This document shows, piece by piece, positions 56,801 to 63,323 of a stretch of DNA of 64,000 bases. The DNA comes from Verrucomicrobiales bacterium. GTDB taxonomy: Bacteria; Verrucomicrobiota; Verrucomicrobiia; Limisphaerales; J093. The position numbers and the translations under genes are program-made. Every line of letters starts with the position of its first letter. Position 1 is the stretch's first letter. The notes under the pieces are model-generated. The model made no database searches and was not told the DNA's origin. It worked only from the letters and a program-made list of their open reading frames with translations. The stretch is taken from NCBI GenBank assembly GCA_015075445.1, contig JABTUJ010000006.1, forward strand, positions 149,468 to 213,467, read 5' to 3'.

Positions 56801-59503
56801 ACCGGCCAGTTCGAATGGACCCCCGCCGAACTCGACGGCCCCGGTTCCTTCAGCTTCTTCCTCCTCGCCACCGACAGCGGCAACCCGGCGCGCGTCGGCT
56901 CCCTCCGCGTCACCGTCGACGTCGCCGAAGTCAACCTTCCGCCACGCCTCGACCCCATCCCCGACCAGTTCGCCGACGAACTCACGCTCTTCACGCTGCA
57001 GCTCACCGCCACCGACCCGGACCTGCCACCCAACCCGCTCGTCTTCTCGCTCGATCCGGGCGCGCCGGAGGGTGCCACCCTCGATCCAGAAGGCGGTTTC
57101 TCCTGGGTCCCCCCCAAGATGCCCGGCGGCGGGGTCGTCCCCGTCCCCGTCCGGGTCTCGGACCGGGGCCAGCCCCCGCTGACCGACACCCGGACCTTCC
57201 ACATCACCGTCCGTGAAGTCGCGTCCCCACCCGACATGCCGTTCATCGAGCCCCAGTTCGTCGACGAAGGCACCACCTTCCGCCTGCAGGTCATCGCCAC
57301 CGATCCCGACACCCCGCCGAGCCCGCTGCGGTTCACGTTCGATCAGGCGCCGCCCGACGCCACGATCCATCCGGACACCGGCCTCATCACCTGGCCCACC
57401 ACCGAAGCCACCGGCCCCACCAACGCCATCTTCGTCGTGCGCGCCACCGAACTGAATCCGCCCCACCTCAGCACCGCCCGCACCTTCAGCGTCACCGTGC
57501 GCGAGGTCAACCAGCCGCCGTCGCTCGCACCCATTCCCGACCGCGTCGTGTCCGAGGGCACCTTCCTCGTCTTCACCAACTTCGCCAGCGATCCCGATCT
57601 GCCCCCGCAACCGCTCACCTTCAGCCTCGCCCCGGGCGCGCCCGACGGCGCCACCGTGGACCCGGTCTCGGGCGTCTTCCGCTGGCCCATTGGCGCCGAC
57701 GTCGGCCCAAGCACGAACCTCATCACCCTCCGCGTCACCGACGATGCCCTCGACGCCCAAACCACCAGCCGGTCCTTCACCGTCACCGTCATCGCCGTGC
57801 CCCGCATCGTCATCAACGAGATCATGTACCGGGCCCCCACGGCCGGCGCCGAGTACGTCGAACTGCACAACGCCTCCACCAACACCGCCTGGGACCTCTC
57901 CGCCTGGCGCCTCACCGGCACCAGCTATCTCTTCCCCGCCGGCACCCGCCTCGCCCCCGGTGGCTTTCTGGTCGTGGCCCTCGACAAGACCCGCTTCCAG
58001 CTCGCCTACGGACTCCCGCCGGCACCCGCCATGCTCCTCGGCAACTATGTCAACCAGCTTGGCCCGGACGGCGGCGTGATCGAGTTGTACCGCTCGGCCG
58101 TGCCTTCCCCGAATACCCTCGTGGACCGCGTGGCCTTCCGCGCCACCGCCCCCTGGCCCGCGGCCGCCAACGGCGGGGGCGCCTCGCTCCAGTTGCTCGA
58201 CCCGCACCAGGACAACCGCCCCGTCGCCAACTGGGCGGCGGTGGTCGGCCCGAACACCAACACCACCCACACCATCGTCCCCATCGACGCCACCTGGCGC
58301 TACTGGCAGCAGGAAGCCGATCCCGCCCCCGGGTGGACCAACCCCGGCTACAACGACTCGACTTGGCCCGCCGGCAAGGCCTTGCTCTACGTCGAGAACG
58401 CCGCCCTCCCCGCCGCCAAGAACACGCCGCTCACCCTCGGCCAGATGAGCTACCTGTTCCGCACCACCTTCACCTTCGACGGCAACACCCAGGGCGCCTC
58501 CCTCCAGCTCAACCCCGTCATCGACGACGGCGCCGTCTTCTTCCTCAACGGCACCCCCATCTTCTGGCTCGGCATGGCCCAGGGCGAAATCCCGGACCGG
58601 TCCACCCCCGCAACCCGCACGGTCGGGGACGCCGCCTATGAGGGCCCCTTCACCCTCCCCGCCGACGGCTTGCGCCAAGGCCCCAACGTCCTCGCCGTCG
58701 CCGTCCATCAAGCCAACGCGGGCAGTTCCGACATCGTCCTCGGCGTCCGTGCCGACCTGGTCGAAACCCCACGTCAACCCTACACCCCGGGCTACGCCAA
58801 CTCGGTCCGCACCACGCTCGAACCCTTCCCCAACCTCGGCATCAACGAAGTGCTCGTCCTGAACCAGACCGGCCTCCGGGACAACGCCGGCGACCGCGAC
58901 CCCTGGATCGAACTCGCCAACGACGGTCCCCTCCCCGTCCTCCTCGACAATTGGTTCCTCTCCGACAGCTACACCGCCCTCACCCGCTGGCCGTTCCCCC
59001 CGGGCGCCACGCTCGCCGCCGGACAGTTCAAGATCGTCTGGGCCGACGCCGAACCCGCCGAATCCACGGCCACCGATTGGCACACCAACTTCCGCCTCGC
59101 CCCGCCCGCCGGTGTCGTTGTCCTTTCCCGCCTCCAATCCGGTCAACCTGCCGTCGTCGATTTCCTCGAGTACGCGGGCCTCACCGCCGACACCTCCTAC
59201 GGTTATCCCATCTCACCGCGCGGCGACTCGACTCCGATGATCCTCGTCGCCCCCACACCGGGCGCGCCGAACGGACTGCCACCGGTCATCACCGCCCTGC
59301 AACTCGGAACTCACCTCGAGGTCACCCTCCGTTGGACCGCCGTCCCCGGTCGCTCCTACCGCGTCGAGGCCACCCCCTCGCTCGCCGACGCGCCCTGGCT
59401 CACCCTGGGCCAGCTCACCGCCGCCGCCGCGGAAGCGACCTTCACCGACCCCAATCCCAACGCCGCCGCGGCCCAGTACTACCGCGTCCTCCTGTTGCCG
59501 TAG
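50840..59503 (+). CDS. Giant exported multi-lamin-tail / CotH-kinase / cadherin-like protein
   Basis: The frame is open from an ATG at 50597 (2,968 codons), but the first 80-90 codons are dispersed repeat; a start at or just before the signal peptide (ARLAALLALVALPWTQTALA) is likelier. About eight lamin-tail-like domains occur, each beginning with an 'INE' motif (for example IFSELMYHPAP, IVINEFLAHTD, VVINELMYNPI, VVINEVHYDAA, VWLNEVQPDNI, RLNEILASNTR, IVINEIMYRAP, GINEVLVLNQT) and ending 'GGFLVVWADAE' or similar. A CotH kinase region lies around codons 1080-1420, with FRDKGSPYHGG, YLRLYFNGSAFRPD and VLLPWDIDFVFGLGDG. Four cadherin/Ig-like repeats follow (codons 2018-2400). The C-terminal beta domain ends AAAAQYYRVLLLP, typical of exported verrucomicrobial proteins. 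Function unknown; adhesion, glycan binding or envelope phosphorylation are guesses. Confidence 0.85.
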   Translation, partial: WPLNFELPSSRPFRAAARLAALLALVALPWTQTALANSPALRSPKLLAPPEYTSSDIGTPALPGTTVAAPDGVDVSGAGRTIGGTTDQFQFAWQERTGNFDVQVRLADVTVTDPFVHAGLMARESLEPNARFAAAFASSPQLGCFFEARATAGSSSTTATPRSGFRANYPYTWLRLQRSGTTFTGHASLDGHTWTPLGSATLTGLPSTLHLGFAVTSDNEQRLATARFRNPGPTASTATGSPTLSREPVGPSSRTTGMIFSELMYHPAPRTDGRNLEFIEVHNARSVFEDLTGWRISGAVEFRFPDGFQLQAGETAVIAAAPQDLQAVYNLAQVLGPYTGSLPNDRGQLRLHNNAGAIRLDLEYADTPPWPASADGAGHSLVLARPSYGEADPRAWTASTFRGGSPGQIDPVLPGPEPPIVINEFLAHTDDPVADFVELYNRSTARLDLSGMGLTDRPNTHRFRIPDGTFLDPGGHITFDQHQLGFALSAAGESLYLLDAPGARVLDAIRFGPQENGVASGRSPDGSPTVRRLSQPTPGAPNAPWRVEDVVINELMYNPISGDNNDEYVELHNRTSQAVSLANWRFVDGINFTFPANVTLPPNGYLVVARNAARLREAYPHLSAANCVGDFTGTLSNRGERVALARPDTLVTTNATGTVETNLVHIVVAEVTYADGGRWGQWADGGGSSLELIDPRADPLQPASWADSDETAKAPWTTVEFTGRLDNAAGTANRLHLTLLGAGECLVDDIEAFRAGSTNVVNNGGFENGTTGWLFSGNHSTSTVDTTGAANGTACLHVRAQGDGDPGPNSLRNTLRAVLPGNSTVTLRAQVRWLAGWPQALFRLHGNGLELAANLEVPRNLGTPGLPNSRRIPNAGPAIADVQHHPLLPAANEPVRITCRVSDPDGLAQVQLRYRVDPTTTLTTLTLRDDGTAGDELAGDGIFSALLPGRASGNLVAFRITATDAAAQPAIATFPANAPREECLIRWGDTVPFGTFAHYHLWFTQATRNARPNALDNTWRDSTLVYGNHRVVYNTGFRDKGSPYHGGSGDIAATTPRDEPLLGTFDRVFASTGNGGSEPTAIRSQLAAWYAQQLGIPYLHAHYLRLYFNGSAFRPDIMEDLEQPNHDFAERWFPSEAEGDLYKIAVWFEFNDDNRGFNPTGATLQRFTTLGGDYKLARYRWNWQRRSNDGDASNYAQFFDLVSAFNDTSANYVPRALQHANVEQWMRVFCYDYAMGNWDAWTYNVGQNMYLYRPTAQRWVLLPWDIDFVFGLGDGTSSALRGGGQDPTMSRAYSNPTFQRMNWRAYQDTVNGPFLAANFQPQIDARRSVLLKNSVSGISAPTSITSWINGRRTFINNQLNNADPKTFEITTNSGADFESTTPTVTLTGTAPFAVATLEINGVPYPVQWANTRTFNLTVPLTQVTNHLTLVGKDLRGNPLPGATDTITIRYAGAVERVQDFVVINEVHYDAAPNEPASTFLELFNRSTATPFDLSGFVLQGVGYTFPTGTILPPRAFLLLVRNQPGFEAVYGRGVPVFAQFPGSLDNDGERLALIKPGGPDAPDLVVSDLRYWDRLPWPTNAAGLGPSLQLLDPDHGAWRVGNWAASTPDAPHRATPGAPNSVAQPLAPFPAVWLNEVQPDNINGPRDGAGDRDPWIELYNAGPDPVDLSDCYLTDSYADLTRWRFPAGTTLAPGGFLVVWADAEPAESRPGELHTNFRLAPDTGSVAFTRLQGSPATPAVVDYLEYAQLSAGRSLGSLPDGEPRRRRQFVEVTPGAPNNPAFPTLPVRLNEILASNTRTLADPADNDYDDWFELYNTGSTPADLTGYTLTDTLDNPGKYTIPPGTLIPPGGFLLVWADEETSQNTPGGDLHVNFRLARDGEQLGLFDPNGLLVDALTFGPQADDVSLGRYPDGAEPPFYEMTVPTPRQPNYLEGGNRPPVFTSLPPQAVNEGATLRFTVTATDPDPGHSVRYSLAPDAPPAATLDALTGQFEWTPAELDGPGSFSFFLLATDSGNPARVGSLRVTVDVAEVNLPPRLDPIPDQFADELTLFTLQLTATDPDLPPNPLVFSLDPGAPEGATLDPEGGFSWVPPKMPGGGVVPVPVRVSDRGQPPLTDTRTFHITVREVASPPDMPFIEPQFVDEGTTFRLQVIATDPDTPPSPLRFTFDQAPPDATIHPDTGLITWPTTEATGPTNAIFVVRATELNPPHLSTARTFSVTVREVNQPPSLAPIPDRVVSEGTFLVFTNFASDPDLPPQPLTFSLAPGAPDGATVDPVSGVFRWPIGADVGPSTNLITLRVTDDALDAQTTSRSFTVTVIAVPRIVINEIMYRAPTAGAEYVELHNASTNTAWDLSAWRLTGTSYLFPAGTRLAPGGFLVVALDKTRFQLAYGLPPAPAMLLGNYVNQLGPDGGVIELYRSAVPSPNTLVDRVAFRATAPWPAAANGGGASLQLLDPHQDNRPVANWAAVVGPNTNTTHTIVPIDATWRYWQQEADPAPGWTNPGYNDSTWPAGKALLYVENAALPAAKNTPLTLGQMSYLFRTTFTFDGNTQGASLQLNPVIDDGAVFFLNGTPIFWLGMAQGEIPDRSTPATRTVGDAAYEGPFTLPADGLRQGPNVLAVAVHQANAGSSDIVLGVRADLVETPRQPYTPGYANSVRTTLEPFPNLGINEVLVLNQTGLRDNAGDRDPWIELANDGPLPVLLDNWFLSDSYTALTRWPFPPGATLAAGQFKIVWADAEPAESTATDWHTNFRLAPPAGVVVLSRLQSGQPAVVDFLEYAGLTADTSYGYPISPRGDSTPMILVAPTPGAPNGLPPVITALQLGTHLEVTLRWTAVPGRSYRVEATPSLADAPWLTLGQLTAAAAEATFTDPNPNAAAAQYYRVLLLP

Positions 59504-59550
59504 GGCGAGGCCACCGTCGCCCGCCTGCCTGACCAGAACCACCCGACCGC

Positions 59551-60489
59551 ATGAGATCGCGTCGACGATTTCCCATCGCGCTGCTGAGCGGTGTCCTCGT
59601 TGTCGCGCTCGCCGTCGTTGGTTTCTGGCACTTCTGGCTCCGGCGCCCCACCGGTGCCGGGCCGGTCCCTGTGCCCGTTGCCCGTGAGGCCTTCAGCCAG
59701 GTCTGGACCGCACGGCCCATCCTGCTGGTCGGCTTGGGCGACAGCGTCACGGCCGGTTTTGGCGCCTCGCCGGGTCTTTCTTACTTCGATCGGCTCGTCA
59801 CCAATCCGCCCGGGGAATTCGCCGAAATGCAGGGTCTTTGCCTGCAGGCCGTCCTTCCGAACCTGCGCGCCACCAATCTGGCCGTCTCCGGCAGCACGTC
59901 CCTGCAACTTGCCCGGTCGCAATGGCCCCGCCTCGCGCGTCAGCCCACCAACGTTCTGGGTCTCGTGGTCATGACCACCGGCGGCAACGACCTCATCCAC
60001 AACTACGGTCGCACGCCGCCGGTCGAAGGCGCCGCCTACGGCGCCACCTGGGAACAGGCCCAGCCCTGGCCCGAGGCCTTTGCTGTGCGCCTCGAGCAGA
60101 TCCTCGACCGCCTCCGCGACAAGTTCCCCGGCGGTTGCCAGGTCTTCCTCGCCAACATCTACGATCCCAGCGACGGCACCGGCAACCTCCGCTGGGTCGG
60201 CCTGCCGCCCTGGCCCGACGGCCTTCGCCTCCACGCCGCCTACAACCGCGCCATCGCCGGGATCGCCGCCCGCCGCGACGACGTTCACCTCGTGGACATC
60301 CATGCCGCCTTCCTTGGCCACGGCCTGTACTGCACCCAGTTCTGGCGGCCGCACTACGATAAGCGCGACCCGCACTACTGGTACTACGCCAATGTCGAAG
60401 ACCCCAACGACCGCGGCTACGACGCCCTGCGCCGCCTGTTCCTGAACGCCATGGCCGACGTGCTAGGAGGCACTGGGGTCAACCATTGA
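59551..60489 (+). CDS. SGNH/GDSL-family hydrolase, membrane-anchored
   Basis: A protein of 312 residues. The N-terminal anchor (FPIALLSGVLVVALAVVGFW) precedes the SGNH blocks: block I LLVGLGDSVTAGFG (Ser), block II LAVSGST (Gly) and block III TTGGNDLIHN (Asn). The usual block V 'D..HPND.GY' appears as NVEDPNDRGYDALRRLF, so the catalytic His is replaced by Asp, although His residues in RPHYDKRDPHY nearby could serve. The likely role is an envelope esterase or lipase. It follows the giant gene by 47 bp in the same direction. Confidence 0.83.
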   Translation: MRSRRRFPIALLSGVLVVALAVVGFWHFWLRRPTGAGPVPVPVAREAFSQVWTARPILLVGLGDSVTAGFGASPGLSYFDRLVTNPPGEFAEMQGLCLQAVLPNLRATNLAVSGSTSLQLARSQWPRLARQPTNVLGLVVMTTGGNDLIHNYGRTPPVEGAAYGATWEQAQPWPEAFAVRLEQILDRLRDKFPGGCQVFLANIYDPSDGTGNLRWVGLPPWPDGLRLHAAYNRAIAGIAARRDDVHLVDIHAAFLGHGLYCTQFWRPHYDKRDPHYWYYANVEDPNDRGYDALRRLFLNAMADVLGGTGVNH

Positions 60490-60650
60490 CATTTGACAAT
60501 CCGCGCGAGCGCGGCGAACGCAGGACCGCGGTGCGCCGTGGAAGAAAGCGAAAGACCGATGGGACTGTGCCGCGGAGCCAGGTCCCCGGGGCCCGCCCCC
60601 CCGGCTCCGAGGGCATGGGAACAGGATATGACAAAGTCAAGAACTGACCC
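60490..60650. other. Intergenic DNA with GC-rich inverted segments; truncates a toxin gene
   Basis: It contains GACAAAGTCAAGAACTGACC with CCTTTT at the junction to a broken toxin gene, a GGTCCCCGGGGCCC palindrome and a partial copy of the AAGCGAAAGACCGATGGG repeat tail seen at 61.1-62.1 kb. No gene is seen. Confidence 0.55.
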
Positions 60651-60725
60651 CTTTTCGTAGAACGACCGGGCGTATTCGAGATCGGCCTGGACAGCTTCGA
60701 GCGCGACAACGCGCTTCACGCTCAC
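60651..60725 (-). pseudogene. Truncated RelE/ParE-type toxin (N-terminal 25 codons)
   Basis: From the GTG at 60725 the frame reads VKRVVALEAVQADLEYARSF then YEK. This is the first strand and helix of RelE/ParE toxins ('A..DL..A..FYE'). Homology ends where the repeat-like AAAAGGGGTCAGTTCTTGAC begins. The GTG overlaps the antitoxin stop (GTGA). The toxin is broken, the antitoxin intact. Confidence 0.65.
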
Positions 60726-60943
60726 CGCACCCCCAACCGGCGCTTGAGTTCCTCGGTCGAGATCGTCTTTAGCTTCCCGGCCTTGTAGCCCGACAGTCGC
60801 TCGGACAGCAACTCCTGATGCCAAGCCGGGACAGGCAGACCCGCATCGTTCACAGCGTCGCACCAAAGTTCCTCGGCCAGACGGAGCTTCTGTCGGGCTG
60901 GGAGCGCCCTGGCTGGGAAATCCGCCAGTTTCATGCCCGACAA
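60722..60943 (-). CDS. Addiction-module antitoxin (CHP02574-like)
   Basis: A protein of 73 residues. 'ALPARQKLRLAEELWCDA', then LPVPAWHQELLSERLSGYKA and a terminal ELKRRLG are the landmarks of the putative addiction-module antitoxins that pair with ParE/RelE toxins ('L....R..L.EELW.S......P....H...L..RL........W.E....'). The partner immediately downstream is truncated. Confidence 0.75.
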   Translation of the reverse strand: MSGMKLADFPARALPARQKLRLAEELWCDAVNDAGLPVPAWHQELLSERLSGYKAGKLKTISTEELKRRLGVR

Positions 60944-61013
60944 TCTGGCGGGTGTGGATCGGTAGATCGTACCGGGAGTACAGGGCGTGCTGCTATGGTC
61001 CCCGGGTCCCGAG

Positions 61014-61152
61014 GTCGGACCACGCGATGCTGCTGATCTCCAGGGTATTGCTAGAGCTGGGCGCCCGGTTTAAGGGTCTTAGGTCCCTTCGGCCCGGATT
61101 CCAGGCACTGAGCAGGGCCGCCGTCAAACAGAAGACCGATGGGCAGACCTCC
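61014..61152. repeat. Repeat unit A (GGTCGGACCACGCGATGC ... AAGACCGATGGGCAGACCT)
   Basis: The first and most diverged of four copies; it has TGCTAGAGCTGGGCGCCCGG where others have TGCTGGAGCTGGGTGCCCGG. The gap 60944-61642 has no gene. Confidence 0.8.
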
Positions 61153-61172
61153 CCGGGGTCAGACCTCCCCCC

Positions 61173-61361
61173 GGGGTCGGACCACGCGATGCCGCTGATC
61201 TCCAGGGTATTGCTGGAGCTGGGTGCCCGGTTTAGGGGTCTTAGGTCCCTTTTCCGGCCCGGATTTCGTCAGGCACGCGGGCAAGGGCCCGCCGTCAAAG
61301 CGAAAGACCGATGGGCAGACCTCAACAAAACCGCCTGGAGAGACCCGCAGGAAGCCCAATG
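61173..61361. repeat. Repeat unit B, long form (about 190 bp)
   Basis: GGTCGGACCACGCGATGCCG to AAAGACCGATGGGCAGACCT, extended by CAACAAAACCGCCTGGAGAG and GCAGGAAGCCCA. Nearly identical to unit D at 61976-62161. Units B and D bracket the istA fragment and its iterons. Confidence 0.85.
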
Positions 61362-61364
61362 CGT

Positions 61365-61520
61365 ATTCCGGCGGCATTCGGACACCGATTCCGATTTGAT
61401 CCGGACAGGATTCCGGCCGATGTCGGACAGCGGTCCGGAGTTTGCCGGACAGGATTCCGACGGCATCCGGACAGCAATCCGGGACGGTCCGGACAGAGTC
61501 GGTCGATCGGACAACGTTCA
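61365..61520. repeat. Six to seven ~22-bp iterons upstream of an istA fragment
   Basis: Successive ATTCCGNNNNNNATCCGGACAG-like units: near 61365 (ATTCCGGCGGCATTCGGAC), 61388, 61410, 61433, 61454, 61476 and a last partial. Spacing is 21-23 bp. Multiple short direct repeats beside istA fit the transposase-binding ends of IS21-type elements. Confidence 0.75.
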
Positions 61521-61642
61521 GGGCATCGGACAGTCGTGAGCGCCGCCCGGTGGGGCGGTGGCAGGGATCGTGACTCAGGAAGTGGCGCAAAACGTTGAAT
61601 GGGCGGCCAGGCGGCCGAACCATATACCTGAAAGTACTCGTT

Positions 61643-61822
61643 ATGCGTCAAGTCATCGAAATCCTGCGTCTCAAACATGAGCATCATCTCTCGATTCGCG
61701 AAATCGCCCGCAGTTGTGGCCTCGCTTCCAGCACCGTGGGCGATTACCTGCTGCGGGCGGAGGCCGCGGGTTTGGAGTGGCCCTTGCCCCAGGGAGTGGG
61801 CGAAGCCGAACTGGCCCCCGGG
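61643..61822 (+). pseudogene. IS21-family istA fragment (N-terminal DNA-binding part)
   Basis: From the ATG at 61643: MRQVIEILRLKHEHHLSIRE, then IARSCGLASSTVGDYLLRAE and AAGLEWPLPQG. This is the helix-turn-helix start of IS21 IstA proteins. It breaks off after about 60 codons, where repeat unit C (61830) begins with the same CCCCGGGGTCGG junction seen at the other units. Its sequence differs from the IstA at 63320, so it belongs to another IS21 lineage. Confidence 0.8.
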
Positions 61823-61829
61823 GTCCCCC

Positions 61830-61972
61830 GGGGTCGGACCACGCGATGCCGCTGATCTCCAGGGTATTGCTGGGCTAGATTGCAGTTTAGGGTCTTAGTC
61901 CCTTCAGCCCGGATTCCGTAGAAGCGCGGGCAGGGCCGCCGTCAAAGCGAAAGACCGATGGGCAGACCTCCC
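61830..61972. repeat. Repeat unit C (inserted in or truncating the istA fragment)
   Basis: Short-form copy, with deletions (TGCTGGGCTAGATTGCAGTT) relative to units B and D. It directly abuts the broken istA frame. Confidence 0.8.
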
Positions 61973-61975
61973 CCC

Positions 61976-62161
61976 GGGGTCGGACCACGCGATGCCGCTG
62001 ATCTCCAGGGTATTGCTGGAGCTGGGTGCCCGGTTTAGGGGTCTTAGGTCCCTTTTCCGGCCCGGATTCCGTGAGGCACGCGGGCAAGGGCCCGCCGTCA
62101 AAGCGAAAGACCGATGGGCAGACCTCAACAAAACCGCCTGGAGAGATCCGCAGGAAGCCCA
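61976..62161. repeat. Repeat unit D, long form (about 190 bp)
   Basis: Near-identical to unit B, including the CAACAAAACCGCCTGGAGAG tail. The following DNA to 62425 has no recognised gene; it holds CTTCGTTGCCTTCGTTGCCT-type repetition and short inverted CTTCTTC/GAAGAAG stretches. Confidence 0.85.
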
Positions 62162-62425
62162 ACTTCAACTCCCGAGTTCTTCGTTGCCTTCGTTGCCTTC
62201 TGTGAGAGCACCAGAAGCAAACGAAGAAAGCGAAGGGCCAAGTCGGAGATGTCAGCGGCGGTCTGGTAGTTGAGGAATCCGCCGGTTGAGAAGTGGATTC
62301 TTCTTCGGTGGCGTTTTCTTCCGAGACTTCCTCCAAAACCCTTCTTGCTTCTTCGCTTTCTTCATCCGGCCAGCGGCGTGGTTTGGGCTTAATCCCTGTC
62401 CTTTTTCTTCCGGCCTGGGCGCGTC

Positions 62426-62980
62426 ATGAGCGTCGCGTCCAACCGTCGTAAGTGCCGTTGCTGTCGTCGGATGTTCGATCCGGACTACCGCAACGGCCAC
62501 CACCAGCGCTATTGCTCCCGCCCGGCGTGTCGGCGGGCCAGCCGCCTGGCCGCCCAACGCCGGTGGCGACGCAAGCCGGAGAACCGGGATCACTTCCGGG
62601 GACCCGACGAGGTGAAGCGGGTGCAGGAGTGGCGGCGGGCCCATCCGGGGTACTGGAAGCAGAAGTCTCCGCCTGATGTGGATCAGCAAACCACTCCTCC
62701 GCAACCGGTTACCTCCGGGCAGTCATCTCGTAACGCACCCGCCACTCCCCGGCCACCGTTACAAGATGTCTGCCTGAGCGAAAACCCCGTGTTCATCGGC
62801 CTGATCTCACTGGTCACCGGCTCCACGTTACAAGACGACATCGCGGCCACCACCCGCCAACTGCTACTCAAAGGACGCAACATCCTGGGACTGGCGGTCC
62901 CGGAACCAACGACGCTGAGCCATGATCGACAAACGCCCGATTCGTCCCGACCGACTGCGCCAAGTCCCCAGCGGCTTTAG
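62426..62980 (+). CDS. Cys-rich putative zinc-binding protein, accessory to IS21-type element
   Basis: A protein of 184 residues. The N-terminus has clustered Cys/His (KCRCCRRMFDP, HHQRYCSRPACRRASR), suggesting a small zinc-binding domain. An Arg/Trp-rich helix (AAQRRWRRKPENRDHFRGPD; VKRVQEWRRAHPGYW) follows, then a Pro/Gln/Thr-rich tail. No known family can be named. It overlaps the next ORF by 59 bp, which in turn overlaps istA by ATGA, so all three form one transcription unit. A role in DNA binding or control of transposition is inference. Confidence 0.65.
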   Translation: MSVASNRRKCRCCRRMFDPDYRNGHHQRYCSRPACRRASRLAAQRRWRRKPENRDHFRGPDEVKRVQEWRRAHPGYWKQKSPPDVDQQTTPPQPVTSGQSSRNAPATPRPPLQDVCLSENPVFIGLISLVTGSTLQDDIAATTRQLLLKGRNILGLAVPEPTTLSHDRQTPDSSRPTAPSPQRL

Positions 62981-63323
62981 CTGGGTCGACCACCGCCTCA
63001 TCCGCCACCGTCGCCTAGAAGGTTGCCCCCACTCGGCTTGGGCACTCTATCTGTTTCTGGTCACCGTCGGCGACGCCCAAGGGCTGAGCTACTACTCCGA
63101 CGCCTCGCTCGGTCGTCACCTCCAGATGGACCCGGTCCAACTGGCCGCCGCCCGCCGCCAGCTCCAAGCCGCGGATTTGATCGCCTACGCCAAACCCCTC
63201 TACCAAGTCTTGGCTCTCCTGGATCCCCCAGGCGCGCCCGCGTCCCCCGAGGCTCCGCGCCTGGGGCAAGCCGTGGCGGTGGGCGACATCCTGCGCCGGG
63301 TGCTGGCCGGAGGCTGCCGATGA
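62922..63323 (+). CDS. Hypothetical winged-helix-like protein between the Cys-rich ORF and istA
   Basis: A protein of 133 residues starting MIDKRPIRPDRLRQVPSGFS. The middle (CPHSAWALYLFLVTVGDAQG, SYYSDASLGRHLQMDPVQLA, AARRQLQAADLIAY) looks like a winged-helix unit as in replication or transposon regulators: helix, helix, 'L.....L..A...L...DLI'. Its stop overlaps the istA start (63320-63323). It probably binds DNA; its function in the element is unknown. Confidence 0.65.
   Translation: MIDKRPIRPDRLRQVPSGFSWVDHRLIRHRRLEGCPHSAWALYLFLVTVGDAQGLSYYSDASLGRHLQMDPVQLAAARRQLQAADLIAYAKPLYQVLALLDPPGAPASPEAPRLGQAVAVGDILRRVLAGGCR

Noticed and set aside
51593..59146. A 2,517-codon open frame antisense to the giant lamin-tail gene
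   Set aside because: Its translation is almost only Gly, Val, Glu, Ala and Asp with no domain. It is the mirror of a high-GC gene with strong third-position C bias.
61365..61520. Plasmid or chromosomal replication iterons
   Set aside because: No rep gene or AT-rich region is adjacent; position next to istA fits transposase-binding repeats better.
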